Assembly: GCA_026708265.1 (NCBI GenBank) | Contig: JAPOVI010000030.1 | Span: 1-64,000 of the forward strand | Origin: Acidobacteriota bacterium | GTDB lineage: Bacteria; Acidobacteriota; Vicinamibacteria; Vicinamibacterales; UBA8438 | DNA: 64,000 nt | Direction: 5' to 3' | Shown: positions 32,597 to 44,514 of the stretch, one piece after another | Position numbering within the stretch: the stretch's first letter is position 1 | How the letters are laid out: every line of letters begins with the position of its first letter | Notes under the pieces: generated by a model | Databases searched by the model: none | Told to the model about the DNA's origin: nothing | The model's input: the letters and a program-made list of their open reading frames with translations, nothing else | Program-made: the position numbers and the translations under genes

Positions 32597-33061
32597 ATGA
32601 CGCTCGATTCCGACCTGGTCGCGACGGCGCAGACTCTCGTTCGCAAGCCCGCGTCGGATGTATTCGACGCGTTCGCGAACGCCGAGTCCATGAGCAGGTT
32701 CTGGTTCACCCGGCGTGACGATGGCTTGCGCGCAGGCGAAACGGTGGCCTGGTATCTCGGTCCGGAGCCCGATGCGCTACGCACCGACATACGGGTCACG
32801 TCGCTCGAGCGACCCAACCGGATCGTCATGGAATGGGAGAACGCGGGCGGCTTCACCACGGTGACGTGGACGTTCGAGGAGAAGGGGCCGAACACCACCC
32901 TTCTCCGTGTCGAGGAGACCGGCTACTCCGCCGATCCGGAGACCAACCTCGCGGCCGTGCGCGACTCGATCGGCGGCTTCAACCAGGTCATCATCGCAGC
33001 GAAGGCCTGGCTGGAGCATCGCGCGCCCATCAACGTGATCGCGGACCACGCCGGGGATTGA
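32597..33061 (+). CDS. SRPBCC/AHSA1 domain protein
   Basis: VRKPASDVFDAFANAESMSRFWFTRRDDGLRAGETVAWYLG...RIVMEWENAGGFTTVTWTFEEKGPNTTLLRVEETGY. Confidence 0.8.
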   Translation: MTLDSDLVATAQTLVRKPASDVFDAFANAESMSRFWFTRRDDGLRAGETVAWYLGPEPDALRTDIRVTSLERPNRIVMEWENAGGFTTVTWTFEEKGPNTTLLRVEETGYSADPETNLAAVRDSIGGFNQVIIAAKAWLEHRAPINVIADHAGD

Positions 33062-33094
33062 CCGCACACCGCCCCGCCTCTCGCCGCGTGCCCG

Positions 33095-34819
33095 TCAGTC
33101 CTGCGGCAGCGCGAAGACCTGGAGAACCGAGCCGCCACCCGGCGGCCGCTGCATCGTCTCGGGGAACGCGATGCGCGCGTTCCGCCAGGCGAGGCTCCAG
33201 CCGGGGCCGGACGGGATTGCGACGTACTGGCGGCCGTCGACCGCGTAGGTGATCGGGAAGCCGTCGGTCGCCGTCGGCGTGCGCGTGCGCCACAGCTCGG
33301 TGCCGTCGCGGGCGTCGAAGGCGTACATGTGGCGGTCGATGTCGCCGACGAAGACCAGCCCGCCCCCGGTGGTGAGAACCGCCGTCCCGTACTGCCAGCG
33401 GCTGCGCCGGCGCCACAGGAGCTCTCCGGTGCGGCTGTCCATCGCGACGAAGTCGCCCAGTTGCTCGGGGCTCTGCGGGTGCACGGTGAAGCGCCGGTCG
33501 TTGGGGCCGACCCCGCCGCCGCCCAGCTCGGGCGGGGGCATCGCGCCGAAGACGGAGTGCGCGCAGCCCGGCGTCAACGGGACGTAGAACGCCTCGGTCT
33601 CCGGGTGGTAGGCCATGGCCCAGAGGTTCTTCAGGCCGCCGGGGCCGGGGCAGTAGTTCACCGGCACGTCGATCTGCGGGATGCGCTCGGGGACCAGGAT
33701 GCCCTGTCCGCTCACCGGGTGGATCTCGACGATGTCCTGGTAGCCGAGGTCGAACGCGTTCCGGAAGGCCCCGGTGCGCGGATCGAGCTCCCACAGGACG
33801 CCGATCTTGCCCATCTTGAAGAGCGACAGCCCGTTGCCCCGGTCGACGAGGACGATCTCGAACACCTCGTCCAGGTCGTGCGTCTCGGCGGGGATGTGCT
33901 GGAAGTACCAGCGGATCTCGCCGGTGTCGGGATCCAGGGCCAGGGTCGAGTTCGTGTAGAGCGCCGCGCCCTCGGTGCCGCGCTGCACGATGGCCCACGG
34001 CTTGGCCTGGGCGGTGGACCAGTAGATGAGGTTGGTCCCGGGGTCGTAGCTGCCCGGTATCCAGGCATCGGCGCCGGCGCGCCAGGTGAGCGGCAGGTCG
34101 CCCCAGGTGTCGCCCCCCGGCTCGCCGGGGCGGGCGACCGTCGACGTGCGCCACAGCTCGGCGCCGGTCTCGGAATCGTGGGCCGAGATGAAGCAGATGT
34201 CGTTCTTGTAGCGCTCGCACCCGGTCATGCCCGCCACCACCATGCCCTGCACGACGATCGGACCGCTGGTGTAGCGGTAGCCGAGCTCGCTGTCGGCCAC
34301 CTGGTGCTCCCAGACGAGCTCGCCCGTCCGCGCGTCGAGCGCTATCAGCTCCGCCCGGCTCGTGCCGGCGAAGATCTTGTCGCCGTAGATGGCGATGCTG
34401 CGCCGCGCCATGCCGGGCCGGCGGTTGATGGGCAGGTCCTCGTCCGCGGGGACCGCCCGCCGCCGCGCGTGCTCCCAGAGGAAGTCGCCGGTGGCCGCAT
34501 CGAGCGCCTGCACGCCGCTCCGGCTGGGCACGTACATGACGCCGTCGTGGACCAGCGGCGTGACCTCGTCCGTGCCGGGCTGCATCGCCCACGACCAGAC
34601 GAGCTGCAGGTCGCCCACGTTCTCGCGGTCGATCTGGTCGAGCGGGCTGTAGCCCTGGCCGTCGAGGGTCCGCCGCCAGTTGAGCCAGTCGCCGTCGTCC
34701 GGGTCGAGCAACTCCTCCGTCGTGACGGGCTCGAAGTCCGTCACCTGCGCCAGGGCGAGCGGCGCCGGCAGGCCGGCCAGCAAGGCCGCGAGTGTCAACG
34801 CGCGAGCTGTCCGGGTCAT
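33095..34819 (-). CDS. PQQ-dependent dehydrogenase-like beta-propeller protein, exported
   Basis: Signal peptide; DDGDWLNWRRTLDGQGYSPLDQIDRENVGDLQLVWSWAMQPGTDEVTPLVHDGVMYV, QALDAATGDFLWEHARR, GGGLVFVGDIDRHMYAFDARDGTELW. ATG at 34819. Confidence 0.88.
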   Translation of the reverse strand: MTRTARALTLAALLAGLPAPLALAQVTDFEPVTTEELLDPDDGDWLNWRRTLDGQGYSPLDQIDRENVGDLQLVWSWAMQPGTDEVTPLVHDGVMYVPSRSGVQALDAATGDFLWEHARRRAVPADEDLPINRRPGMARRSIAIYGDKIFAGTSRAELIALDARTGELVWEHQVADSELGYRYTSGPIVVQGMVVAGMTGCERYKNDICFISAHDSETGAELWRTSTVARPGEPGGDTWGDLPLTWRAGADAWIPGSYDPGTNLIYWSTAQAKPWAIVQRGTEGAALYTNSTLALDPDTGEIRWYFQHIPAETHDLDEVFEIVLVDRGNGLSLFKMGKIGVLWELDPRTGAFRNAFDLGYQDIVEIHPVSGQGILVPERIPQIDVPVNYCPGPGGLKNLWAMAYHPETEAFYVPLTPGCAHSVFGAMPPPELGGGGVGPNDRRFTVHPQSPEQLGDFVAMDSRTGELLWRRRSRWQYGTAVLTTGGGLVFVGDIDRHMYAFDARDGTELWRTRTPTATDGFPITYAVDGRQYVAIPSGPGWSLAWRNARIAFPETMQRPPGGGSVLQVFALPQD

Positions 34820-34902
34820 GACGTGGGGTCCTCTCTCGGGTGCGACACGGCGCCCGGGCTGGCCAATGCTCGGCCTGACCCTACCCGTCGGTCGCGGGCG
34901 AT

Positions 34903-34992
34903 TGGCGGAGGGACAGGGATTCGAACCCTGGAGCGGGTTTCCCCGCCAACGGTTTTCAAGACCGCCGCCTTCAACCACTCGGCCATCCCTCC
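34903..34992 (-). tRNA. tRNA-Ser (anticodon UGA), CCA encoded
   Basis: Reverse complement ggagggatggccgagtggttgaaggcggcggtcttgaaaaccgttggcggggaaacccgctccagggttcgaatccctgtccctccgcca: acceptor pairing, anticodon loop cTTGAAA, long variable arm, GGTTCGAATCC T-loop. Confidence 0.95.
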
Positions 34993-35006
34993 GATGTCGT
35001 TCCGGC

Positions 35007-36335
35007 TCACGCCCGCGGCTCGATGACCTCCAGCCCGCGCATGTAGGGGCGCAGGGCCTTCGGGATGACGACGGAGCCGTCGCGCTGCTGCCCGTTCTCG
35101 AGGATTGCGATGAGCGCGCGGCCGACCGCGACGCCCGAGCCGTTCAGCGTGTGCACGAACTCCGGCTTGCCCTTGCCCGCCTCGCGCCGGAAGCGGATGC
35201 GGGCGCGGCGGGCCTGGAAGGCCTCCGTGTTGCTGCACGAGGAGATCTCGCGGTAGGCCTGCTGGCCGGGCAGCCACACCTCGATATCGTAGGTCTTCGC
35301 CGCCGCGAAGCCCATGTCGCCGGTGCAGAGCGTCACCGTGCGGTAGGGGAGCTCCAGGCGCCGGAGCACGGTCTCGGCGTGGCCGGTCAGCTCCTCCAGC
35401 ACGTCGTACGACTGCTCGGGCGTGGCGTAGGCCACCAGCTCCACCTTGTCGAACTGGTGCTGGCGGATGAGGCCGCGGACGTCCTTGCCGTGCGAGCCGG
35501 CCTCGCTCCGGAAGCAGGGCGTGTAGGCGGCGTAGCGGATGGGGAGCGCCGCCCCGTCCACGATCTCCTCGCGGTGCAGGTTGCAGAGCGGCACCTCGGC
35601 CGTCGGGATGAGATACAGGTCCCAGTCGCCCGCCACCTTGAAGAGGTCCGCCTCGAACTTCGGCAGGTTGCCGGTGCCGATGAGCGCGTCCGACCGCACC
35701 AGGAACGGCGGCTCGACCTCCGTGTAGCCGTGCTCCGTGGTGTGCAGGTCGAGCATGAAGTCGATGAGGGCGCGGCTGAGACGGGCGCCCGCTCCGGCGA
35801 GCACCGCGAAGCGCGCGCCCGCGATCCGGCTGGCCCGCTCGAAGTCCAGGATGCCCAACGCCGGCCCGATGTCCCAGTGCGCGCGCGGCTCGAAGTCGAA
35901 CGCGGGCGGCTCGCCGTGGCGCCGCACCTCGGGGTTGTCGGCGTCGGAGCTGCCGACGGGCACGCTCGCGTGCGGGAGGTTCGGCAGCGTGAGGGCCAGC
36001 CGGTCGCGCTCGGCCTCCACCTCCGCCAGCTTCGCCTCGTGCTCCTTGATGCGCGCGCCGTGGGCCTGGCCCTCGGCCATCAGCGCCGCCACTTCGTCAC
36101 CGCCAGCCGCGCCGCCGTCGCCGCCACCGCGGCCGCCGGCCTTGCGGGCGCGGGCGATCCGCTCGCCCACCTCCTTCCGCGCGCGGCGCGTCCGCTCCAG
36201 CACCGGGAGGAGCGTCCGCCGCTCGGTGTCGAGGCGGACCAGGTCGGTCAGGGCGTCGGCGGTGCCCGGGCCGCGCGTTTCGAGGCCCGCGCGGACGTCG
36301 TCGAGGCGTTCGCGAAGCAGCGTGGGATCAAGCAT
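35007..36335 (-). CDS. serS: Seryl-tRNA synthetase
   Basis: [22 protein letters not shown]..., [89 protein letters not shown]. Confidence 0.97.
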   Translation of the reverse strand: MLDPTLLRERLDDVRAGLETRGPGTADALTDLVRLDTERRTLLPVLERTRRARKEVGERIARARKAGGRGGGDGGAAGGDEVAALMAEGQAHGARIKEHEAKLAEVEAERDRLALTLPNLPHASVPVGSSDADNPEVRRHGEPPAFDFEPRAHWDIGPALGILDFERASRIAGARFAVLAGAGARLSRALIDFMLDLHTTEHGYTEVEPPFLVRSDALIGTGNLPKFEADLFKVAGDWDLYLIPTAEVPLCNLHREEIVDGAALPIRYAAYTPCFRSEAGSHGKDVRGLIRQHQFDKVELVAYATPEQSYDVLEELTGHAETVLRRLELPYRTVTLCTGDMGFAAAKTYDIEVWLPGQQAYREISSCSNTEAFQARRARIRFRREAGKGKPEFVHTLNGSGVAVGRALIAILENGQQRDGSVVIPKALRPYMRGLEVIEPRA

Positions 36336-36366
36336 CGGTGACCTGAATGATACGATTGCCGGCCGT

Positions 36367-37254
36367 ATGCCGCCGAACGTCGACGTTCTGACGGCCGTCA
36401 TCCCGGCCGCCGGCCTCGGCACGCGGATGCTCCCCGCCACGAAGTCGATTCCGAAGGAGCTCCTGCCGCTCGTCGACCGGCCCATCGTGCAGTACGGGGT
36501 CGAGGAGGCGGTGCGCTCCGGCGTCCGCCGCGTCGCGCTCGTCACCAACCCCGGCAACACGCTGAGCGCGTCGCACTTTGCGCCGCACCCGGCGCTCGAG
36601 CGCGCCCTCGCCGAGAGCGGCCGCGACGAGGCGCTGGCCACGATGCGCGCGCTGGCCGCGATGGCCGAGGTGACGACCGTCCACCAGGAGACGCCCCTCG
36701 GGCTCGGCCACGCCGTGCTCTGCGGCCGGCCCGTGGTGGGCGACGCCCCGTTCGCGGTCATGCTGCCCGACGACGTCATCGACGCCGACCCGCCGGCGCT
36801 CGGGCGGATGATCGACGTCTTCAGGAAGGTCGGCGGGCCGGTCGTGCTGGTCGAGCGCGTTCCGCATTCCGTCGTCCATCGCTACGGGGTCATCGCCGCC
36901 GAGCCGCTGGGCGGCGGCGTCCACCGCGTCACCGACCTCGTCGAGAAGCCGGCCCCCGACGAGGCGCCTTCCGACCTCGCCATCGTCGGCCGCTACGTGC
37001 TGACTCCCGACACCTTCGCGGCCCTCGAAGCGACCGGCGCCGGCGCCGGGGGGGAGATTCAGCTCACCGACGGCCTGCGGCGGCTGCTGCGGCTGCGCCC
37101 CGTCTTCGCCTGGGAGCTCGAGGGAACGCGCCTCGACGCCGGCACGCCGGCCGGCTACCTGGAGGCGACGATCCACTTCGCGCTGAAGCGCCGGGACCTC
37201 GCCCCCGTGATCGAGGGAGCGCTGGGCGCCGCGCGGGGCGTCGCCGGCCGCTGA
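36367..37254 (+). CDS. galU: UTP-glucose-1-phosphate uridylyltransferase
   Basis: [79 protein letters not shown]. Confidence 0.93.
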   Translation: MPPNVDVLTAVIPAAGLGTRMLPATKSIPKELLPLVDRPIVQYGVEEAVRSGVRRVALVTNPGNTLSASHFAPHPALERALAESGRDEALATMRALAAMAEVTTVHQETPLGLGHAVLCGRPVVGDAPFAVMLPDDVIDADPPALGRMIDVFRKVGGPVVLVERVPHSVVHRYGVIAAEPLGGGVHRVTDLVEKPAPDEAPSDLAIVGRYVLTPDTFAALEATGAGAGGEIQLTDGLRRLLRLRPVFAWELEGTRLDAGTPAGYLEATIHFALKRRDLAPVIEGALGAARGVAGR

Positions 37255-37349
37255 CGTCCCGCTCGGAGGGACGGGTGGGCCGGCCCCACGGGTGGCCGCG
37301 GGCGGAACCTCGACCCGGGCCCGGCCTCTCGGTGCGTCGACCGTCCGAC

Positions 37350-37772
37350 TTAACCGGGGGCCGACGACGAGGCTGACGACGAACCCGAGCCGGTCGGCTT
37401 CGCGCCGCTGCCCGAGCCGGACGAGGCGCTCGCCCCGGAGGGCTTGCCGTCCGAGCCGGACGACGCGCCGTCGCCGGCCTTGCCGTCCCTGGACGACTTG
37501 CTCTCGCCGGATGCCTTCGCGTCCGCCCCGTTCGCCGACTTGGCGTCCCTGCCTGCCTCCGGGCCGCCCTCGGCCGGCTTCCCGTCGCCCGGCTTGCGCG
37601 CGTAGTCGGTGACGTACCAGCCCGTGCCCTTGAACTGGATGGCCGGCGGCGACAGCAGTTTGCGGATGGGGCCGCCGCATTCCGGGCACGTCGTGAGCGG
37701 CGGGTCCGAGAACTTGCGGATGCGCTCGAAGCGGTGCCCGCAGTCGTCGCACTCGTACTCGTAGAGCGGCAT
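37350..37772 (-). CDS. FmdB family zinc-ribbon protein with Ser/Gly/Lys-rich tail
   Basis: MPLYEYECDDCGHRFERIRKFSDPPLTTCPECGGPIRKLLSPPAIQFKGTGWYVTDYA + low-complexity tail. Confidence 0.93.
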   Translation of the reverse strand: MPLYEYECDDCGHRFERIRKFSDPPLTTCPECGGPIRKLLSPPAIQFKGTGWYVTDYARKPGDGKPAEGGPEAGRDAKSANGADAKASGESKSSRDGKAGDGASSGSDGKPSGASASSGSGSGAKPTGSGSSSASSSAPG

Positions 37773-38110
37773 TCTTCCCTCGCCTCGCTCGCGCCCCGGT
37801 GGTTGCGGCCGTCCTGCGTCGCGGTCCGTCCGGAGGCGCCCCCGGATCGGGTTCCCCGCGCACGGTCCCCAACCGCCCATCGTACCGGCCGGGGGTTGCG
37901 CCGTCAACGGCAGGAACGAGCCGCACGGGGCGCGAGGCCGGCAACGCGGTCCTCGTGGGGCTCCCCGGCCAGTAGCCGACGCGGAACGAGTCGCGCGGGC
38001 GAGAGGTCCGCCACGGCGGCATGCGCGCCGGCCGGGTCATTCGTCACACGGGCGGCGGCGGGCGTGATACGTTGAGCACTGCTCCTTGCGCACACCCCGG
38101 AGACCCGACG

Positions 38111-38377
38111 ATGGTTGAGCTGTTCCGGACCCTGACCCTCGGCGACACGCTCGGGGTCGGGTCGCTGCTCGCGCTGGTCTGGCTGGTGGCGCGGCTGGAG
38201 TGGACCCGCTCCGACGCCGCGACGGCACACCGCGCGATCGCGAAACGGCTGGACGACCTCTCCGCAAAGGTGCAGAGAACGGCGGAGCAGGTGCAGAAGG
38301 CGGCGGAGGACGTCGCCTACCTGCGCGGGCGCCAGGACGAGCGCGACCGCGCGACGTCCCCATCCGAGGCTCGCTAG
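38111..38377 (+). CDS. Small hypothetical membrane-anchored coiled-coil protein
   Basis: MVELFRTLTLGDTLGVGSLLALVWLVARLEWTRSDAATAHRAIAKRLDDLSAKVQRTAEQVQKAAEDVAYLRGRQDERDR. Confidence 0.55.
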   Translation: MVELFRTLTLGDTLGVGSLLALVWLVARLEWTRSDAATAHRAIAKRLDDLSAKVQRTAEQVQKAAEDVAYLRGRQDERDRATSPSEAR

Positions 38378-38409
38378 GAGCTTGCGCCGCCCCACGGCGG
38401 GCCGGGCGG

Positions 38410-40086
38410 CTACTCCAGCAGGGAGCCGTCCCCGACCAGCAGGGCGCGGTGCATCCAGAAGGGCAGGGCGCCCTGGCCCAGCAGGCGGTCGTGGAAGCGG
38501 CGCAGCTCGAAGCCGTCGCCCTCGGCCGCCTCGCAGTCGGCGCGGAGCTTCAGCAGCATCTGCTTGCCCAGGGAGTAGAGGACGTAGCCGGGGTCGAAGG
38601 TGCCGCGCTCGGCCTCCCGGCGCGCGCTGCCCTCCTCCAGGTAGGCCTCGTCGCGGAAGAAGCGCACGCCCTGCTCCACGGAGAGGTCCTCCGTGTGGAG
38701 GCGGATGCCGACGACGGTGCGGGCGAGGCGAATGAGCGCCTCGGCGAGCTGGCCCAGGCGGATCTCGGTGTTCTTGCGCTGGAACCCCTGCTCGATCATC
38801 ACGTGCTCGGCGTAGTGGGCCCAGCCTTCGACGAACGACGTCGGGGCGAACAGCACCGACTTCCGGAGCGGCGACGCCACCCCGCGCAGGTGCTCGAACT
38901 GCAGTAGGTGCCCGGGGTAGACCTCGTGCATCGACATCGACCAGAGCGTGGCGAAGCTGAAGTCGCGCAGGTGCTCCTCCTGCCGCTCGGGCGGCCACGA
39001 CGGGTCGACGTTCGTGACGTAGTAGCGTGCCGGCATCCGCGTCGCCTCGAACGGCCCCGCCGTCCAGAGGCTGGCGAACGTCCAGCGGTAGAAGTCGGGG
39101 GTCGGCCCTATCCGGACATCGTCGTGCTCCGGCAGGCTGACCAGGCGCTTGCGGCGCAGGAAGGCCAGCAGATCCCGCACCTGCCCCTCGACGGTCGGGA
39201 TGAGCTCGGCGGGGGCGGGGTGCTTCTCCTTGATCTTCCGCCACGCGGCGGCCGCATCGCCCGACCGCTCGCCCGCCAGCCGCCGGAACTCCTCCTGCGT
39301 CGCCTCGAGCTCCCTGAGCGCGATCTGCGCCAGGCGCTCGGCCGGCAGGTCGATGCCCTCGTCGAGGCGCAGCTTCTCCGCGAAGCGCTCCGGCCCGAGT
39401 CGAAAGGACGCTCGGCTCCGCGCGGCCAGCGCTTCGCGCAGGTGCCCCAGGTAGGACCGCAGGGCGTCGATGGCGTCGGTCGAGGCGTCGGCCAGGTCGC
39501 CCAGCAGGTGCATGTCCTCGAGGTCGCGGAAGGCGCGCGGCAGGTCGCGCTCGACGAAGGACAGCAGGCCCTCGAACGACTCGATGCCCACGCGGACGAA
39601 GAGGCCCGGGGGGTCCGTCACGTTCTGCCGCGCCGCCTCGAGCAGCCGCGGCGTCTGGCGCAGCTTCGACCCGATGCGCCGCGCCCGCTCCGTGATGTCG
39701 GCGTAGGGGAAGAGGACCTGCGAGGTCAGGCTGCCGGCCAGCGTGTCGGCGTAGAACAGCGGATTCCGCTCCCACTCGCGGGCCTGCTCGAGGGCGAAGA
39801 GCCGGCTGCGGATGCGGTCGGCCAGCATCCGCTGCTCGAGGCCCTCCTCGCGGGTCAGGCCCGACGGGGCGATGCCGTCGAGCCGCCGCGCCCAGCCCCC
39901 GAGCTCGCGGATGCGCGCCTCGATAGCGGAACGGCCGAAGTCCTCCAGCAGGTCGTCGTGCAGGTGAACGCCGTCGGCGGCCGCTTCCGTGGGGCAGGTC
40001 TCGTGGAGGTGCGCGAGGTACTCGTCAGCGAAGTGCGCGAGCGGCTCGGATATCTGCGACTGGTGTCTCGTTGTCGACCGGGGCAT
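38410..40086 (-). CDS. DUF885 family protein (putative metallopeptidase-like)
   Basis: ARYYVTNVDPSWPPERQEEHLRDFSFATLWSMSMHEVYPGHLLQFEHLRG...FVEGWAHYAEHVMIEQGF: DUF885 HExxPGH-like motif. Confidence 0.88.
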   Translation of the reverse strand: MPRSTTRHQSQISEPLAHFADEYLAHLHETCPTEAAADGVHLHDDLLEDFGRSAIEARIRELGGWARRLDGIAPSGLTREEGLEQRMLADRIRSRLFALEQAREWERNPLFYADTLAGSLTSQVLFPYADITERARRIGSKLRQTPRLLEAARQNVTDPPGLFVRVGIESFEGLLSFVERDLPRAFRDLEDMHLLGDLADASTDAIDALRSYLGHLREALAARSRASFRLGPERFAEKLRLDEGIDLPAERLAQIALRELEATQEEFRRLAGERSGDAAAAWRKIKEKHPAPAELIPTVEGQVRDLLAFLRRKRLVSLPEHDDVRIGPTPDFYRWTFASLWTAGPFEATRMPARYYVTNVDPSWPPERQEEHLRDFSFATLWSMSMHEVYPGHLLQFEHLRGVASPLRKSVLFAPTSFVEGWAHYAEHVMIEQGFQRKNTEIRLGQLAEALIRLARTVVGIRLHTEDLSVEQGVRFFRDEAYLEEGSARREAERGTFDPGYVLYSLGKQMLLKLRADCEAAEGDGFELRRFHDRLLGQGALPFWMHRALLVGDGSLLE

Positions 40087-40292
40087 GGTGGAGTCTCATC
40101 GAGGACCACAACCGGATTCCTCCCTGCGAAGGAACCCCCGCCACTTGATAGTACAATAGCCACGGTCCGCGCACAGTCGGAGGCGCGCTCCCGCGCCCCG
40201 AAGACGGGGCGCGCCGGGAGTCTGCGCGGGCGCGAAGTCCTGCATCCCACGTTTCCGCGGCGCAGACTTCTGGCCGCATCGTTCCCCGGCCC

Positions 40293-41215
40293 GTGCTGCT
40301 CAACCCCGGCACCCTCTACGTCGTCGCGACCCCCATCGGCAACCTGGAGGACGTGACCTACCGGGCGGTCCGCGTGCTGGGGGGCGTCGACCTCATCGCG
40401 GCGGAGGACACCCGCCACGCGGCGAAGCTGCTCGCCCGCTACGAGGTGAAGACGCCCCGCACGAGCCTCCACGAGCACAACGAGGCCGAGAAGACCGGCC
40501 GTCTGTTGGCGCGGCTGGCGCGCGGCGAGACGATCGCCCTCGTCAGCGACGCCGGAACACCGCTCGTCTCCGACCCCGGGGCGCGCCTGGTGCGCGCGGC
40601 GCGCGAGCGCGGCCTGCGGGTGGAGGCCGTCCCGGGCCCCAGCGCCGTCCTGGCGGCGCTGGTGAGCTCGGGCCTCGCCGCCGCATCATTCACCTTCGCC
40701 GGGTTCCCGCCCTTCCGTTCGCACGCCCGGACCCGCTGGTTCGCGGCGCTGGCGCGCGAGCCGCGGCCGTTCGTCTTCTTCGAGGCGCCGCACCGCATCG
40801 ACGCGTCGCTCCGCGACCTCGAGGCCGCGGCGGGCGAGCGGACGATCGCCGTCTGCCGCGAGCTCACGAAGCTCCACGAGCAGTCGCTGGTCGGTGCGGT
40901 CGGCGACGTGCGCGCGCGCCTGACGAAGCCCCGGGGGGAGTTCACGGTGGTCGTCGAGGCAGCACCGGAGGTCGAGCGGGAGCGGGTTCCGACGGCGGAA
41001 CGGGCCGCGGTGCCGGATCCGGCCGGCGAGCAGGCTGCGGCGACCCTCACCGACGAGGTCGGCCGGCTGCTCGAGCAGGGCGTCAGCCGCACCGCCGCGG
41101 TCCGCGCCGTCGCGGCGCGGTTCGGCGTTTCGCGGCGCGAGGCCTACCAGGCCGGGCTGCGCGCCGAGCCGCAGGGCGGCGACGGAACAGCGGCGGAAGC
41201 ACCGCGAGGCGGCAA

Positions 41216-41219
<4 letters not shown>
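40293..41219 (+). CDS. rsmI: 16S rRNA (cytidine1402-2'-O)-methyltransferase
   Basis: GTLYVVATPIGNLEDVTYRAVRVLGGVDLIAAEDTRHAAKLLARYEVKTPRTSLHEHNE, VSDAGTPLVSDPGARLV, VPGPSAVLAAL. GTG start. Confidence 0.95.
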
Positions 41220-42625
<1,406 letters not shown>

Positions 42626-42639
42626 GGAAGGCGAACGCC

Positions 42640-44499
42640 ATGTGCGGAATCATCGGCTATCTCGGCGCCAAGCCGGCCGTGCCGGTGCTCATCGACGGGC
42701 TGCGGCGACTGGAGTACCGCGGCTACGACTCGGCCGGCATCGCCCTCGTCCGCGCCGGTGAGATCGAGGTGCGGCGCAGCGCCGGCAAGCTCGATCTGCT
42801 GGAGGAGGTCATCCGCGCGGAGCCGGTGGACGGCGAGTACGGCGTCGGCCACACGCGGTGGGCCACCCACGGCCGGCCCACGGAGGAGAACGCGCACCCG
42901 CACCGGGACTGCAGCGGACGGCTGGTCGTCGTCCACAACGGCATCATCGAGAACTACCTGGAGCTGAAGCAGCGCCTGCAGCGCGCCGGCCACCGCTTCC
43001 AGACCGAGACCGACACGGAGGTCATCGCGCACCTCGTGGAGGAGGAGTTCCGGCCGGAAGGCGACGGGGGCGACGGGCTCGAGGGCGCCGTGCGGCGGGT
43101 CCTGGCCGAGCTCCGGGGCCTGTTCGGGATCGTCCTCGTCCACGCGGCGGACCCCGGCAAGGTGGTCGCGGTGCGCAACGGCCCGCCGCTCGTCGTGGGG
43201 GTCGGCGAGCGCGAGTTCCTGGTGGCTTCCGATGTGCCGGCCATCCTCAGCCACACGCGGGACGTCGTCTTCCTCGGCGACGAGGAGATGGCGGTCATCA
43301 CCCGGGGCGGCGTCTCGTTCACCGACTTCGGCGGCCGGGCGGTCTCCAAGGCCACGCAGCGCATCCTCTGGGATCCGGTGATGGCCGAGAAGGCCGGCTA
43401 CAAGCACTTCATGCTGAAGGAGATCTTCGAGCAGCCGCGCGCGCTGCAGGAGACGGTCATCGGTCGGGTCTCGGCCGAGCGGGCCGGCGTCTACCTCGGC
43501 GAGCTGGAGATACCCGACGAGGAGCTGCGGGCGATCGACCAGGTGCTCGTCCTGGCCTGCGGCACGTCGTGGCACGCCGGCCTCGTCGGCAAGTTCCTCA
43601 TCGAGTCGCTGGCCCGCGTCCGCGTCGACGTCGACTACGCCTCGGAGTTCCGCCACCGCGACCCGCTGGTCGGCGAGCGCACCCTCGCCGTGGCCATCAC
43701 GCAGTCGGGCGAGACCGCCGACACGCTGGCCGCGCTGCGCGAGGCGCAGGCCCGGAACGCCCGCAGCGTCGCCATCTGCAACGTCGTCGGCAGCATGGCC
43801 ACGCGCGAGGCCGAGGGCACCGTCTACACGCACGCGGGGCCCGAGATCGGGGTGGCCTCGACCAAGGCGTTCACGTCGCAGCTCGTCGCGCTCAACCTGC
43901 TGGCCCTGCGGCTGGGGCAGGCGCGAGGCACGCTCCCGGACGGCGAGGCGCGCCGCGTCATCGAGGCGCTCACGCAGCTCCCGGTCCTGGTGGAGCACGT
44001 GCTCAGGACCGATCCGCTCGTGCGGCGGATCGCCAGGCGCTTCTACCGGGCCGCGAACTTCCTCTACCTCGGGCGCGGCAGCCACTACCCGATTGCGCTC
44101 GAGGGCGCGCTCAAGCTGAAGGAGATCTCCTACATCCACGCCGAGGGCTACCCGGCCGGCGAGATGAAGCACGGGCCCATCGCCCTCATCGACGAGAAGA
44201 TGCCGGTCGTGGCCGTCATGCCGCGCGACGGGGTCTTCGCCAAGATGCGCTCGAACCTGCAGGAGGCCAAGGTGCGGGGGGCGTCGATGATCGTCCTGAC
44301 CGACGCCGCCCCGGAGGAGCTCGACGAGTTGATCGAGCCCGGGCACGACTTCGTGGTCCCGGTGCCGCCGGCGCACCCGGCCGTGATGCCCATCCTGATG
44401 GGCATCCCGCTGCAGCTCCTGGCCTACCACATCGGCGTGCTGCGCGGCTGCGACGTCGACCAGCCCCGCAACCTCGCCAAGAGCGTCACCGTCGAGTAG
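42640..44499 (+). CDS. glmS: Glutamine-fructose-6-phosphate aminotransferase (isomerizing)
   Basis: MCGIIGYLGAKPAVPVLIDGLRRLEYRGYDSAGIAL, GHTRWATHGRPTEENAHPH, HFMLKEIFEQPRALQETV, ending DQPRNLAKSVTVE. Confidence 0.98.
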   Translation: MCGIIGYLGAKPAVPVLIDGLRRLEYRGYDSAGIALVRAGEIEVRRSAGKLDLLEEVIRAEPVDGEYGVGHTRWATHGRPTEENAHPHRDCSGRLVVVHNGIIENYLELKQRLQRAGHRFQTETDTEVIAHLVEEEFRPEGDGGDGLEGAVRRVLAELRGLFGIVLVHAADPGKVVAVRNGPPLVVGVGEREFLVASDVPAILSHTRDVVFLGDEEMAVITRGGVSFTDFGGRAVSKATQRILWDPVMAEKAGYKHFMLKEIFEQPRALQETVIGRVSAERAGVYLGELEIPDEELRAIDQVLVLACGTSWHAGLVGKFLIESLARVRVDVDYASEFRHRDPLVGERTLAVAITQSGETADTLAALREAQARNARSVAICNVVGSMATREAEGTVYTHAGPEIGVASTKAFTSQLVALNLLALRLGQARGTLPDGEARRVIEALTQLPVLVEHVLRTDPLVRRIARRFYRAANFLYLGRGSHYPIALEGALKLKEISYIHAEGYPAGEMKHGPIALIDEKMPVVAVMPRDGVFAKMRSNLQEAKVRGASMIVLTDAAPEELDELIEPGHDFVVPVPPAHPAVMPILMGIPLQLLAYHIGVLRGCDVDQPRNLAKSVTVE

Positions 44500-44514
44500 A
44501 CGCCGGGCAGGGCG

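Noticed and set aside
29777-33061. 1094-aa plus-strand ORF antisense to mnhAB
   Set aside because: Composition (Arg/Asp/Gln/Glu/His repeats) typical of the complementary frame of membrane protein genes; only its 3' end (32597-33061) is a real SRPBCC gene.
37255-37349. GC-rich hairpins between galU and the fmdB-like gene as terminators
   Set aside because: Short stems without T-tracts; not distinguishable from background in this GC content.
40087-40292. rnpB or other structured RNA upstream of rsmI
   Set aside because: Gap of about 205 bp is too short for RNase P RNA and lacks its conserved core; it looks like a divergent promoter region.
42626-42639. glmS ribozyme
   Set aside because: Only 14 nt between glmU and glmS; no room for the ribozyme.
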